DNA of 64,000 bases from Asticcacaulis excentricus (GTDB lineage Bacteria; Pseudomonadota; Alphaproteobacteria; Caulobacterales; Caulobacteraceae): NCBI RefSeq assembly GCF_003966695.1, contig NZ_AP018828.1:836001-900000 (forward strand), in the 5' to 3' direction. The position numbers were made by a program, and so were the translations under genes. Positions 19,013 through 28,155 of this stretch are shown in pieces. Within the stretch, counting starts at the first letter, position 1. Every line of letters starts with the position of its first letter. The notes below the pieces were generated by a model. The model had not been told where the DNA came from, searched no databases, and saw only the letters and a list, made by a program, of their open reading frames with translations.

Positions 19013-20161
19013 ATGCCCACTATCACCACGACCGCCGCCCTCACCGATTTCTGCGCCAAAATCGCCAGCGCCCCGTTCATCACCGTCGATACGGAGTTTA
19101 TGCGCGAAACCACCTACTGGCCCAAGCTGTGCCTGATACAGGCGGCGTCCGAGGAGCACGCGGGCATTATCGACCCCCTGTCCCCTGACCTTGATCTGAA
19201 ACCGTTTCTGGACCTGCTGACCGATCCGGCAATCCTCAAGGTGTTCCACGCCTGCCGTCAGGACGTGGAAATCTTCAACAATCTGGGAGCCATGCCCGCC
19301 CCGGTCTTCGATACGCAGGTCGCGGCCATGGCGGCGGGCTTCGGCGATCAGGTGGCCTATGATTCGCTGGTCCGTCAGGTCATCAAGGTCGATATCGACA
19401 AGGGCTCGCGCTTCACCGACTGGTCACGCCGGCCCCTGTCTGAGCAGCAGTTGCAATACGCGCTGGGCGATGTGACGCATCTGGCCAAGCTCTATCCGAA
19501 GCTGGTCGAAAAGCTGAAAGCCCAGAACCGCTACGAATGGGTCGCCGCCGAAATGGCCGACCTGACCGATCCGAAGCTCTACAACACCTCGCCCGACGAC
19601 GCCTGGCGGCGGCTGCGTCCGCGCAAGCCCTCGCTGAAATATATGGCGGTGTTCAAGGAGGTCGCGGCGTGGCGCGAGCGCGTGGCACAGGAGCGCGATC
19701 AGCCGCGCGGCCGCATCCTCAAGGACGAGGGCGTGGACGAAATCGCCACCCAACTGCCCACCGATGCGGCGGCCTTTGACCGCCTGCGTTCGACGCCCAA
19801 GGGGTTCGGGGCGTCCAAATTCGGCATCGAACTGTGCGAGGTGATCCAGACGGCTCTGGCCGAGCCGGAAAAATACGCGCCCAAGGTCGATAAGGCCCCG
19901 CCGCCGGTGCAGGTCCCGGCAAGCGTGGTGGAACTGCTGAAGGTGCTGCTGCGCGTGCGCTGCGAAGACGAAGGCGTGGCCCCGAAACTGATCGCCTCTG
20001 TGGCCGATCTGGAAAAGATCGCACTCGATGACAAGGCCAATGTCCCGGCCCTCGAAGGCTGGCGGCGCAAGGTGTTCGGCGACGACGCCATCAAGCTGAA
20101 AAAAGGCGAACTGGCGCTGGTGCTCAACGGCACCCGCGTCGAGGTGGTTGAACTGGATTAG
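19013..20161 (+). CDS. rnd: Ribonuclease D
   Basis: RNase D is a 3'-5' exoribonuclease that trims tRNA precursors. The 382-residue protein has the DEDD exonuclease residues: VDTEFMRE (DxE, residues ~24-31), VFHACRQDVEIFNN (Asp) and QQLQYALGDVTHL with the last Asp. An HRDC domain follows (WRERVAQERDQPRGRILKDE), with a further C-terminal helical region. The length fits the bacterial family. It is transcribed alone and is followed by two abutting intergenic repeats (20180-20322 and 20321-20423). Confidence 0.94.
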   Translation: MPTITTTAALTDFCAKIASAPFITVDTEFMRETTYWPKLCLIQAASEEHAGIIDPLSPDLDLKPFLDLLTDPAILKVFHACRQDVEIFNNLGAMPAPVFDTQVAAMAAGFGDQVAYDSLVRQVIKVDIDKGSRFTDWSRRPLSEQQLQYALGDVTHLAKLYPKLVEKLKAQNRYEWVAAEMADLTDPKLYNTSPDDAWRRLRPRKPSLKYMAVFKEVAAWRERVAQERDQPRGRILKDEGVDEIATQLPTDAAAFDRLRSTPKGFGASKFGIELCEVIQTALAEPEKYAPKVDKAPPPVQVPASVVELLKVLLRVRCEDEGVAPKLIASVADLEKIALDDKANVPALEGWRRKVFGDDAIKLKKGELALVLNGTRVEVVELD

Positions 20162-20179
20162 GGTCGCGACCGAAGAATT

Positions 20180-20322
20180 TAGCCACGAAAAACACGAAAA
20201 TCACGAACAACGCGGTCAACATTTGGCGCGCAGCGCCGGGCAAGAAGGCCTGTCGCAATGACGGGAGGCCCTTCAGGCAAAAAGGGGCAGCCTTTTTGTG
20301 CTTTTCGTGTTTTTCGTGGCTA
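20180..20322. repeat. CACGAAAA-type long inverted repeat, copy 1
   Basis: A 143-base element bounded by 21-base perfect inverted arms: the left arm starts TAGCCACGAAAAACACGAAA and the right arm is its complement ending TTTTTCGTGGCTA. The interior (GGCGCGCAGCGCC and others) is unrelated between copies. It abuts another repeat type on its right. The 320-base gap between rnd and ndk is fully occupied by this element, the next one and the ndk terminator. Confidence 0.88.
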
Positions 20323-20423
20323 GAGCGAAATGACTTAGGTGGAAACGCCACTTCGCTCTAAATTTTTGTTTTGTCGCGATGTTCTTACGGAAAACCGCTC
20401 ACACTTTTCCGCACATCGCTCTA
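20321..20423. repeat. Two-hairpin GAGCG element, copy 1
   Basis: Begins TAGAGCGAA and ends ATCGCTCTA. The first hairpin (20321-20360) pairs TAGAGCGAA with TTCGCTCTA. A TTTTTGTTTTGTCGCG linker follows. The second hairpin contains CGGAAAA and CTTTTCCG inside GCGATG...CATCGC. It shares this order with elements at 23037-23144 and 49946-50050 and resembles mosaic intergenic repeats known in alphaproteobacteria. Confidence 0.78.
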
Positions 20424-20427
20424 ATAA

Positions 20428-20458
20428 AAAACCCCGCCGGGCGCACCGGCGGGGTTTT
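20428..20458 (-). terminator. Terminator of ndk
   Basis: A 13-base-pair stem (AAAACCCCGCCGG with CCGGCGGGGTTTT, loop of five) located 23 bases beyond the ndk stop. The minus-strand reading is followed by a run of T, giving a classical intrinsic terminator. Confidence 0.88.
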
Positions 20459-20481
20459 AAGTTTCGGCAATAAACCTCAGA

Positions 20482-20898
20482 TTAGCCGACGATTTCGGCT
20501 TCCGAGAAGAACTGCGCGATTTCGATCGCGGCGTTTTCGTCCGAGTCCGAACCGTGCGCGGTGTTTTCACCGATCGACAGGGCGAACAGCTTGCGGACGG
20601 TGCCTTCGGCGGCCTGTTCCGGGTTGGTGGCGCCCAGCACTTCGCGGTACTTGGCGACGGCGTTTTCGCCTTCCAGAACCTGAACAACGACCGGCGCGGC
20701 GGTCATTTGCTCAACCAGTTCGCCGAAGAAGGGGCGCTCCTTGTGGACGCCGTAGAAGCGCTCGGCCTGAGCCTTGGTGAAGTGAACGCGCTTTTGAGCG
20801 ACGATGCGCAGGCCGGCGGCCTCGATCACGGCGTTGACGGCACCGGTGAGGTTGCGGCGGGTGGCGTCGGGCTTCAGGATGGAGAAGGTACGGGACAT
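20482..20898 (-). CDS. ndk: Nucleoside diphosphate kinase
   Basis: Ndk equilibrates nucleoside di- and triphosphates through a phosphohistidine intermediate. The 138 residues match the bacterial family length. Diagnostic parts are [19 protein letters not shown] at the N-terminus, [33 protein letters not shown] and the active-site region [16 protein letters not shown] containing the catalytic His. It is single-cistron with its own terminator and lies divergent from the ABC-F gene. Confidence 0.97.
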   Translation of the reverse strand: MSRTFSILKPDATRRNLTGAVNAVIEAAGLRIVAQKRVHFTKAQAERFYGVHKERPFFGELVEQMTAAPVVVQVLEGENAVAKYREVLGATNPEQAAEGTVRKLFALSIGENTAHGSDSDENAAIEIAQFFSEAEIVG

Positions 20899-20994
20899 GG
20901 GAAATCCGTTTTGTCTTGCGTTTAGGTTGGGGCGGCTTATAGCGAGGCCGACGGCTTACGCCAACCGCTTTTTTACGACGTTTTTTACAGTCTC

Positions 20995-22896
20995 ATGCTT
21001 CAGATCACCAACCTGACCTACGACGCCTATGGCCGTCGCTTCTTTGATGGCGCCAGCCTGACCCTGACGCCGGGAACCAAGGCCGGTCTGGTGGGGCTGA
21101 ATGGCGTCGGCAAATCGACCCTGTTCGGCCTGATTTTGGGCAAGTCGCAGCCGGGCGGCGGCGAAATCACCACGCCCAAAGGATGGCGCGTGGCGAGTGT
21201 CGATCAGGAAATCGCCGCCTCACCGCAGCATCTGATCGACGCGGTGCTGGCCATCGACACGCGCCGCGCCACTCTTCTGAAGGCGCTCGAAACCGCCGAT
21301 CCGATGCAGCAGGCGGAAATCCACCACGACCTCTATGCCATCGGCGCAGACCGTGCGCCGTCGCGTGCCGCCGAAATCCTCAGTGGTCTGGGCTTTTCCA
21401 ATGCCGACCTGACGCGGCCCATCTCGGATTTTTCCGGTGGCTGGCGGATGCGCGCGGCGCTGGCCGGGGCGCTTTTGGCCGAGCCCGACCTGCTGCTGCT
21501 CGATGAGCCGACCAACTATCTCGACCTCGAAGGGGCCCTGTGGCTGGAAGCCAAGCTGAAACGCTACCCCAACGCCGCCCTGATGATTTCGCACGACCGC
21601 GACCTGCTCAACGAGTCGGTCGATGCCATCGTGCACGTGGTGGGGCAAAGGCTCGACTATTACAGCGGCAATTACGACACTTTCGAGCGGATGCGCGCCG
21701 AAAAGGCCCGCCTCAACGCCGCCAATGCCGCCAAGCAGGAGGCCGAACGCGCCCACCTTCAGGCCTTTGTCGATCGGTTCAGGGCCAAGGCGTCCAAGGC
21801 CTCACAGGCGCAGTCGCGCATGAAGAAGCTGGAAAAGCTGCCGCCAATTGCCGCCAATATTCAGGACCGCGTTGCGCCCTTCCGCCTGCCATCGCCCGAA
21901 AAGGAACTGGCCCCGCCGATCCTGCGTCTGGACGATGCCAGTGTTGGCTATGGGGATACAGTTATTCTCCGGAACATTAATATCCGGCTCGATCCCGATG
22001 ATCGGATTGGGGTTTTGGGGGTCAACGGGGCTGGTAAATCGACCTTTGCGAAGCTGCTGGCCGGAGCCCTGACCGAAATGCACGGCACGCAGTGGCGCGA
22101 CCGCCGTATGACGGTCGCCTGGTTCCATCAGCACCAGATCGAGGCCATGGACCCGGAAGACACGCCTCTGGAGATGATGCGCCGCGCTCGTCCGGATGAG
22201 ACGGAATCCAAGCGCCGCGGGCGTCTGGGCAGCTTTGGCATGACGGTGGAAAAGGTCGAGACCAAGGTGAAGGACCTGTCGGGCGGTGAGCGCGCGCGCC
22301 TGCTGCTCAACATGGTGGCCATGGACGGCCCGCACCTGCTGATCCTCGATGAGCCGACGAACCACCTTGATATCGACTCGCGCCGCGCCCTGCTCGATGC
22401 GCTGAACGATTATGAAGGCGCGGTGCTGATCATCACCCACGACCGCTCTCTGGTCGAACTGGTGGCGGACAAGCTGTGGCTGGTCAACGACGGAACGGTG
22501 AAGACCTATACCGGCACTATGGACGACTACGCGAAGCTGGTAGTCGAACGCGCCAAGACAGCGACGCGCGAGGAAGCGCAGGCCGCCGCCAAGGACAAGC
22601 CGGCCAGCGTCAATACCAAGGAGGCGCGCAAGGCCGCCGCCGCTGCCCGCAACGCCATCGCACCGCTCAAGAAAAAGGCCGATGACCTTGAGCGTCAGAT
22701 TGAGACTTTGGGTAACAAGATCAAGATGATCGACCTGAAACTTTCGGACCCGGACATCTATGTGAAGGCCCCAACAGAGGCGGTCAGGCTCGGCAAGGAA
22801 AAGTCCAAGCTTGAAGACGATCTGGTGAAGATGGAAGGCGACTGGATGGAGGCCGCCGAAATCTATGAGACGGCCAAAACCGAGGCGGGGCTTTAA
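20995..22896 (+). CDS. ABC-F family ATPase
   Basis: A 633-residue soluble protein with two ATP-binding cassettes and no membrane domain, the ABC-F layout of ribosome-associated translation factors (EttA, Uup, YheS). The first cassette has Walker A GLNGVGKST, signature SGGWRMRAALAGALLAEPDL and LLDEPTNYLDLE. A charged linker (residues ~235-285) follows, then the second cassette with GVNGAGKST, LSGGERARLLLN and LILDEPTNHLDID. The C-terminal ~100 residues (ARKAAAAARNAIAPLKKK and onward) form a probable coiled coil as in Uup and YheS. The paralogue cannot be assigned with confidence. Confidence 0.92.
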   Translation: MLQITNLTYDAYGRRFFDGASLTLTPGTKAGLVGLNGVGKSTLFGLILGKSQPGGGEITTPKGWRVASVDQEIAASPQHLIDAVLAIDTRRATLLKALETADPMQQAEIHHDLYAIGADRAPSRAAEILSGLGFSNADLTRPISDFSGGWRMRAALAGALLAEPDLLLLDEPTNYLDLEGALWLEAKLKRYPNAALMISHDRDLLNESVDAIVHVVGQRLDYYSGNYDTFERMRAEKARLNAANAAKQEAERAHLQAFVDRFRAKASKASQAQSRMKKLEKLPPIAANIQDRVAPFRLPSPEKELAPPILRLDDASVGYGDTVILRNINIRLDPDDRIGVLGVNGAGKSTFAKLLAGALTEMHGTQWRDRRMTVAWFHQHQIEAMDPEDTPLEMMRRARPDETESKRRGRLGSFGMTVEKVETKVKDLSGGERARLLLNMVAMDGPHLLILDEPTNHLDIDSRRALLDALNDYEGAVLIITHDRSLVELVADKLWLVNDGTVKTYTGTMDDYAKLVVERAKTATREEAQAAAKDKPASVNTKEARKAAAAARNAIAPLKKKADDLERQIETLGNKIKMIDLKLSDPDIYVKAPTEAVRLGKEKSKLEDDLVKMEGDWMEAAEIYETAKTEAGL

Positions 22897-22927
22897 TCTC
22901 CTCCCCACGCTTCGCGCAGGGAGGAGA
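22897..22927. terminator. GGGAGGAG-type hairpin downstream of the ABC-F gene
   Basis: A 9-base-pair stem TCTCCTCCC/GGGAGGAGA that begins at the last base of the ABC-F stop region. There is no U-tract. It is the same hairpin type as 5612-5646 and probably acts as a transcript end or as a repeat. Confidence 0.5.
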
Positions 22928-23031
22928 GCGGTCTGCAAATTGCGAGATTTGCGGCGAATAGCAGGAGCCTAACGCCGCAGGTATGGTTGTACCTGCAAGC
23001 GACGGCGACGAACTAGGCGCCCAAAGACCGC
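22928..23031. repeat. Multi-hairpin palindromic intergenic element
   Basis: Bounded by GCGGTCT and AGACCGC. Inside are GCAAAT...ATTTGC and GCAGGTA...TACCTGC hairpins, so the whole ~104 bases can fold as a closed multi-branched structure. Only one copy is in this window. It sits between two other repeats in the 243-base gap between the ABC-F and I78 genes. Confidence 0.55.
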
Positions 23032-23036
23032 GATTT

Positions 23037-23144
23037 GCTAGAGCATTCGTCGGCTAAGTTGAGCCGCCGAATGGCCCTAAGCTTTTGTTTGGTCGCGCAA
23101 TTTTTCCGAAAAGTGGTGTCCACTTTATCGGATTGCGCTCTAGC
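23037..23144. repeat. Two-hairpin GAGCG element, copy 2
   Basis: Terminal inverted repeat GCTAGAGC/GCTCTAGC. It carries the same CTTTTGTTTGGTCGCG linker and a CCGAAAAGTGG...CCACTTTATCGG second hairpin as the copy at 20321-20423. Its right end overlaps the I78 gene: the TAG stop codon of that gene (read at 23142-23140) lies within the element's terminal CTAG. Confidence 0.8.
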
Positions 23145-23478
23145 CGCAGGTGACCGACTTGATAATCCCCGTATCCGTATCGAAAATGATCGTCTGACGA
23201 TCGGCGCGGTAATCCATGGTCGCCGCACAGGTCGAACACAGAACACGGCGCTTTGAAGGCTCCAGCGGCACCGGGATCTGGGTGCGCGGCTTACCCACCA
23301 GATATTGCAGGCTCTTGGCCTCGCACTTGTCGGTATCGACCGGCTTGAATTCCGGCGGTTTTTGCGGTGTGGGGCGCGATACAGCGGGCGGCGGCGGCGG
23401 TGAAACAGGCGGCGGGGCCGGCGTCGAGCAGGCGGCCAGCAGAAGCAGGGCCGATCCAGCGGCCAGTTTTTTCATCAT
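23140..23478 (-). CDS. Peptidase inhibitor I78 family lipoprotein
   Basis: A 112-residue lipoprotein. The signal peptide ends in the lipobox LLAACS, followed by a Pro-rich linker (residues ~22-45). The C-terminal domain CEAKSLQYLVGKPRTQIPVP, then RVLCSTCAATMDYRADRQTI and IIFDTDTGIIKSVTCG, matches the I78 family, named for a potato-I-like serine protease inhibitor fold. It is likely anchored in a membrane facing the periplasm. The start overlaps the holC stop (ATGATGA), so it is the last gene of pepA-holC-I78. An alternative ATG one codon later is equally possible. The stop codon is contributed by a repeat element. Confidence 0.84.
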   Translation of the reverse strand: MMKKLAAGSALLLLAACSTPAPPPVSPPPPPAVSRPTPQKPPEFKPVDTDKCEAKSLQYLVGKPRTQIPVPLEPSKRRVLCSTCAATMDYRADRQTIIFDTDTGIIKSVTCG

Positions 23479-23924
23479 TGGACCTTCTCCCAACGACCGG
23501 CGTCGTTTTGTTTCCAGTAGGCCAGATCGAGATTTTGGGCCTTCAGCGTCTTCCATTGGGCACGCGCCCAGTTCAGATGCGTTTCATCGTGGCCCTCAAA
23601 CAGGATCAGACACCTCTGATACGGCGACAGTTCGGGCAAATTCATGGCGGACACCGAGAACAGCACCTCAGCACCGTTGGCATTGCCGCCGCTGTCGCCC
23701 AGCAGTACCGGCTGGCGCGCCGCCTGAGGCTCGCTCTCCAGTCCATGCGGCAGAAAGGCCTCATCGCGATACGCCCACAGGTGCTGATCCAGTCCCTCCA
23801 GCGTCTCGCCCGCCGCCCCCAGCACATAGGCCTTCCAGCCCTTTTGCAGGGTCTTTTCCAGCAGGTCCGGCAAAGCGGCCTTCAACGGCGTGCGTTCGAG
23901 ATGATAGAACCAGACCTGAGTCAT
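23475..23924 (-). CDS. holC: DNA polymerase III subunit chi
   Basis: HolC links the clamp loader to SSB at the replication fork. The 149-residue protein starts MTQVWFYHLERTPLKAALPD and contains LLEKTLQKGWKAYVLG, LDQHLWAYRDEAFLPHGLE and VLLGDSGGNANGAEVLFSVS, the standard chi signature series. It ends with the charged YWKQNDAGRWEKVQ. It is placed between pepA and the I78 gene; the pepA-holC pairing is conserved in many proteobacteria. Confidence 0.93.
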   Translation of the reverse strand: MTQVWFYHLERTPLKAALPDLLEKTLQKGWKAYVLGAAGETLEGLDQHLWAYRDEAFLPHGLESEPQAARQPVLLGDSGGNANGAEVLFSVSAMNLPELSPYQRCLILFEGHDETHLNWARAQWKTLKAQNLDLAYWKQNDAGRWEKVQ

Positions 23925-23954
23925 GGTATCCCTTCTTGTCAGAGGGGGCGTGCC

Positions 23955-25424
23955 TTACTGCTCGTAATAGGCCTCAACCAGCGCATTGAGCGTGCGCACG
24001 CCAAAACCGGTGCCGCCTTCTGGCACTGTGGTCAGGCGCTGCTCATTGGTCCAGGCCGTCGGGGCGATGTCGATATGCGCCCACGGCACGTCATTGACGA
24101 AGCGCTGAAGGAACAGGGCTGCGGTGATCGAACCCGCCGGACGGCCGCCAATATTGCGGATGTCAGCGATTTTGGAGTCGATCTGCTTTTCGTATTGCGG
24201 CGGCAGCGGCATCCGCCAGGTGTTTTCCGACACCGACTTCGACGCGCTCACCAGCTTGTCCGCCAGATCGTCATTGTTGGAAAAGACGCCGGCATAGTCC
24301 ATGCCCAGCGAAATGATCATGGCTCCGGTCAGGGTGGCCAGATCAATCATGAACTGCGGCTTGAAGCGTTCCTGGCAATACCACAGGGCATCGGCGAGAA
24401 CGAGGCGGCCTTCGGCGTCGGTATTGATGACCTCGATCGTCGTACCCGACATGGCCTTCACCACATCGCCCGGACGCTGGGCATTGCCATCCGGCATGTT
24501 TTCGACAAGGCCAACGATACCCACGGCATTGACCTTCGCCTTACGCCCGGCCAGCGCCACCATGGCCCCGACTACAGCGGCTGAACCGCCCATGTCCCAT
24601 TTCATGTCTTCCATGCCCTCAGCGGGCTTGATGGAGATGCCTCCGGTGTCAAAGGTCACGCCCTTGCCGACAAAGGCCACCGGCTGCGCATCGCCCGCGC
24701 CGTTCCACTGCATGACGACCAGCTTCGATTCCTTGCGCGAGCCCTGCCCCACGCCCAGAAGCGCGTTCATGCCCAAGGCCTTCATTTCGGCTTCGCCCAG
24801 CACCTCGACCTTAAGGCCCAGCGATTCGTAGCCCTTGATGATTTCGGCGTAGGATTCGGGATAGAGAACGTTCGGGGGCTCAGACACCAGATTGCGCGCC
24901 AGAATGATACCCTCGGCGACCGCTTTCAACGGTTGATAAGCCGCTTCGGCGGCGGCCACATCCGCCGTCACCAGCGTGATCGTCTTCAGCGCCGGGAGCT
25001 TGTCCAGCTTGGCCTGACCGAAATATTTGTCGAAGCGATAGGCGGCGAGCGTCAGGGCGAAACGCACCGTCGCCACCTCTTGCGCCGCAAAGCCTGACAG
25101 GTCGAGCGCCACCGAAGTCAGGCCCGACGCCTTCAGGCCGTGCCACAGGCTGCCGGCCACCGATTCGAGCGTCTGCCCCTTCAGGTCGCCCAGAGGCCCG
25201 GCCCCCAGGGCCACCAGAGCCGTATAGGACTGATCCGCCGTAGCCGATACGGTCTGCACCTTGCCCTTGGCACCGGTAAATCCTGACTTTTTCAGCGCCC
25301 CGGTGAAGTAGCCGCCCGTGGCGGTTTCCAGCGCCTGTGCGGCGGCGCTCAGGGTCAGTCCCTCACCGACCACAACGGCCAGGGCGGTATCGGCGGGAAG
25401 GACGGCGGACAGTTCGATCTGCAT
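23955..25424 (-). CDS. pepA: Leucyl aminopeptidase (M17)
   Basis: PepA is a hexameric dizinc/manganese aminopeptidase that removes N-terminal residues from peptides and in some bacteria also binds DNA. The protein is 489 residues from the ATG at 25424; a longer frame upstream lacks family similarity. Catalytic signatures are VGKGVTFDTGGISIKPAEGM, DMGGSAAVVGAM and the invariant NTDAEGRLVLADAL. All metal ligands of the M17 fold appear present. It leads the pepA-holC-I78 unit and diverges from lptF across 291 bases. Confidence 0.96.
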   Translation of the reverse strand: MQIELSAVLPADTALAVVVGEGLTLSAAAQALETATGGYFTGALKKSGFTGAKGKVQTVSATADQSYTALVALGAGPLGDLKGQTLESVAGSLWHGLKASGLTSVALDLSGFAAQEVATVRFALTLAAYRFDKYFGQAKLDKLPALKTITLVTADVAAAEAAYQPLKAVAEGIILARNLVSEPPNVLYPESYAEIIKGYESLGLKVEVLGEAEMKALGMNALLGVGQGSRKESKLVVMQWNGAGDAQPVAFVGKGVTFDTGGISIKPAEGMEDMKWDMGGSAAVVGAMVALAGRKAKVNAVGIVGLVENMPDGNAQRPGDVVKAMSGTTIEVINTDAEGRLVLADALWYCQERFKPQFMIDLATLTGAMIISLGMDYAGVFSNNDDLADKLVSASKSVSENTWRMPLPPQYEKQIDSKIADIRNIGGRPAGSITAALFLQRFVNDVPWAHIDIAPTAWTNEQRLTTVPEGGTGFGVRTLNALVEAYYEQ

Positions 25425-25715
25425 GGAAACTCCATCTGCGTATGCGGCGGGCCACGCACACACCCCTTTGTGTCTCAGGGCAGGGGCCCGCAATCCGCGC
25501 CCGTTTAAGCACCATTTGCCCGGCCGTGGCAAGGCGGTCACAGTTGTCTCAGGGCAAACAAACAACCGATTTTTCTACTGCACTGCGGTAGATGGCTTGC
25601 TATTGCCTGTGTATGCGGTCAAAACAGATCGTATAGGCGGTGCGCGGCCATGATTTCGACAAGGCCGATATCTAAGTGCCATCTTTGTTTCTTTTAAACT
25701 TTTTCAGGCTGGCCA

Positions 25716-26870
25716 TTGCGTACGATCGAAGGTTACATCTCGCGCCAGATGCGCACGCCGATTCTGGGGGCGATTGCCGCCCTGACGGCTATCGCCATCC
25801 TGTCGCAATCCCTGACCCAGTTTGACGTCATCGTTGAACGCGGCCAGAGCCTGAGCACCTTCCTGAAAATCACCTTCCTGGCTCTGCCGCAGTTGTCCGG
25901 CCTGATCTTTCCGGTGGCCATCTTTGTCGGCACGCTGGTGGCGCTCAACCGTATGCACAATGACCATGAAATTGTGGCCGGCTATGCCAACGGCATGTCC
26001 TTGTGGCGCATCGCCTCACCGGTGGTGCGTTTTGGCGTCTATATCACCCTGATGGGCCTGTTGATGACCCTGTTCATCCAGCCCGCCGCCTCACGCGCCA
26101 TGCGCGAAGAACTGTTCAAGATCAAGACCGACGTCATTGCCGCCGCTGTGCGCGAAGGCGATTTTTCGACGACGCCATCCGGCATGACGATCTACGTGCA
26201 GCGGATTGATCAAAGCGGCCTGCTGCGGCAAATCTTTATCCGCACACCCGGCCCGCATGGCCTTGACCGCACCTATTCGGCGCGCGAAGGCCGCGTCATC
26301 ACCCCGGCCAAGGGCGGACAGGTCCTGATCCTGCGCGACGGCTCGACCCAGCAATTGTCGCCGGAAGGCGTGCTGAACCACCTGACCTTTGCCGAATACT
26401 CCTTTGATATATCGCAGTACGTGATCTCGGAAGACTATCTGCACTTCAAGGATTCCGACCGCTTCCCGCACGAACTCTTCTTCCCCAACCGCGCCATGGA
26501 GTGGGAAAACGGCAACTGGACCAAGCTGATGGCCGAAGGCCACGCGCGCATTTCCGGCCCGCTGTATAATCTGGGCTTCTGTTTGCTGGCGGTTGTGGGC
26601 GTCCTGGGCGGCGCGTTCAGCCGTCAGGGTTATGGGCGACGCATCGCCACGGTGTCGTTTATCGCCGCCGGTATCCGCATCGTCGGCTTCGCTATCGAAG
26701 CGGGATGCGCCAACACGCCGGTACTCAACATCCTACAATATGTCGTGCCGGTGGCCCTGATCTGGGTCTGTCTGTCCATCATCCATAAAAACGACCGTAC
26801 CTGCGTGCGCGGCAAGGCGAAGCGTACGCAAGACCTGACGGAACTGACGCCCATCGGAGGTCAGGCATGA
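25716..26870 (+). CDS. lptF: LPS export ABC transporter permease LptF
   Basis: LptF pairs with LptG in the inner-membrane LptB2FG complex that extracts lipopolysaccharide. The 384-residue protein has transmembrane helices near residues 13-33, 50-72 and 95-115, a periplasmic jellyroll domain (~120-270), and further helices at ~280-350. The start is a TTG at 25716; it is preferred because RTIEGYISRQM, the conserved amphipathic N-terminus, precedes the first internal ATG (25749). The stop overlaps the lptG start (ATGA). Upstream, 25425-25715 holds the divergent pepA/lptF promoters, with no recognisable operator. Confidence 0.93.
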   Translation: MRTIEGYISRQMRTPILGAIAALTAIAILSQSLTQFDVIVERGQSLSTFLKITFLALPQLSGLIFPVAIFVGTLVALNRMHNDHEIVAGYANGMSLWRIASPVVRFGVYITLMGLLMTLFIQPAASRAMREELFKIKTDVIAAAVREGDFSTTPSGMTIYVQRIDQSGLLRQIFIRTPGPHGLDRTYSAREGRVITPAKGGQVLILRDGSTQQLSPEGVLNHLTFAEYSFDISQYVISEDYLHFKDSDRFPHELFFPNRAMEWENGNWTKLMAEGHARISGPLYNLGFCLLAVVGVLGGAFSRQGYGRRIATVSFIAAGIRIVGFAIEAGCANTPVLNILQYVVPVALIWVCLSIIHKNDRTCVRGKAKRTQDLTELTPIGGQA

Positions 26871-28006
26871 ACCCGGTCACCGCCGCTCTGAACCTGCTGG
26901 CCTATGTCAATCCGTGGCGTCGTGAGCGCCTGACGACCTACATCATCACGCGCTGCCTGATGGCCATAGGCACGGCGCTTGTGGTGGTCTCCAGCATTAT
27001 CTTCCTGATTGACTACGTTGAAATTTCGAAGTCGCTGGGTCAGCGCGGCGACCTGAGCAGTTTTCAGATCGTCGGTCTGCTGATGCTCAAATCCCCCAAT
27101 ATCATTCTGGTCCTGCTGCCCTTTGCCTTCCTGTTCGGCACCCTGTCGGCCTTTGTGGGGCTGAACCGCCGTTCCGAGTTGATCGCCATGCGCGCCGCCG
27201 GTATGTCGGCCTGGCGCTTTGTCCTGCCCGCTGCGGGGATGGCGGCGATTTTGGGCGCATTGACCGTTACCGTACTTAACCCCGTCGCCACAGTGCTGGC
27301 GGATCAGTATGACCGCTTTGCCGCTCAGCAGTCGCAATCGGACACCCGTGCGAAGTCGGGTGAAATCTATCTGCGGCAAGGCGACGGCAAGCAGCAGACG
27401 GTTATCCATGCCCGTAAGCAGAGCGAAGACGGGCGCCTGATCGACGCCAGCTTCTGGACCTTCTCGCTTGATGAAACGGAAATTCCGCGTTTTCTGACAC
27501 GCATTGATGCGTCGGAAGCGGTGCTGCGGCCCGGCACCTGGCAGCTCAAAAGCGCGCGGGTCAGCAAGCCGGGTGAGACAACCCTTTATTATAACACCCT
27601 GTCCATTGGTTCAAACCTGAGCCCGGAGCGGGCGTTCAACCGCTTCGCGGCGCCGCAATCCACCAATTTCTGGCAACTGCCCGGTACCATCGCCCAGATC
27701 GAATCGTCAGGATTCTCTGCCGCCGGATACGTTTTGCGCCTGAATCAATTGCTGGCCACCCCACTGATGTTCGCGGCCATGACCGCGCTGGGGGCCGCCT
27801 TCAGCCTGCGCCTGATGCGGATTGGCGGGCTTGCGCGTCTGACCCTGTCGGGTATCGTGTTGGGCTTTATGGTGTTTTTCCTCAACCAGCTCTGTGGCTC
27901 ACTGGGAAAGGCCGAGGTTATCCCCGCCTTTCTCGCCGGCTGGGCCACCCCCTTCGCCGCCTTTTTGACGGCGATGACATTGCTTGTTTATACTGAGGAC
28001 GGTTAG
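26867..28006 (+). CDS. lptG: LPS export ABC transporter permease LptG
   Basis: The partner permease of LptF. The 379 residues show the same fold: an N-terminal helix (TTYIITRCLMAIGTALVVVS), helices at ~65-90 and ~100-125, a periplasmic beta domain (~135-270) and four C-terminal helices ending in LTAMTLLVYTEDG. The cytoplasmic coupling region includes NRRSELIAMRAAGMSAWRFV, typical of LptF/G. The four-base overlap with lptF indicates coupled translation and equal stoichiometry. Confidence 0.93.
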   Translation: MNPVTAALNLLAYVNPWRRERLTTYIITRCLMAIGTALVVVSSIIFLIDYVEISKSLGQRGDLSSFQIVGLLMLKSPNIILVLLPFAFLFGTLSAFVGLNRRSELIAMRAAGMSAWRFVLPAAGMAAILGALTVTVLNPVATVLADQYDRFAAQQSQSDTRAKSGEIYLRQGDGKQQTVIHARKQSEDGRLIDASFWTFSLDETEIPRFLTRIDASEAVLRPGTWQLKSARVSKPGETTLYYNTLSIGSNLSPERAFNRFAAPQSTNFWQLPGTIAQIESSGFSAAGYVLRLNQLLATPLMFAAMTALGAAFSLRLMRIGGLARLTLSGIVLGFMVFFLNQLCGSLGKAEVIPAFLAGWATPFAAFLTAMTLLVYTEDG

Positions 28007-28155
28007 GGCACGGTGTTCGATGTTTGCGTCTCGCAGGCGACAGGCCCGAAACCAAACGTCAAAATTCGTTGCCGCCCCCGCCGTCTGACAACCTATTGTT
28101 AGCCAAATCAGCCGAAGCGTTTGTTCCGCGTTCCCTTCCATCAGGTACACCGATT

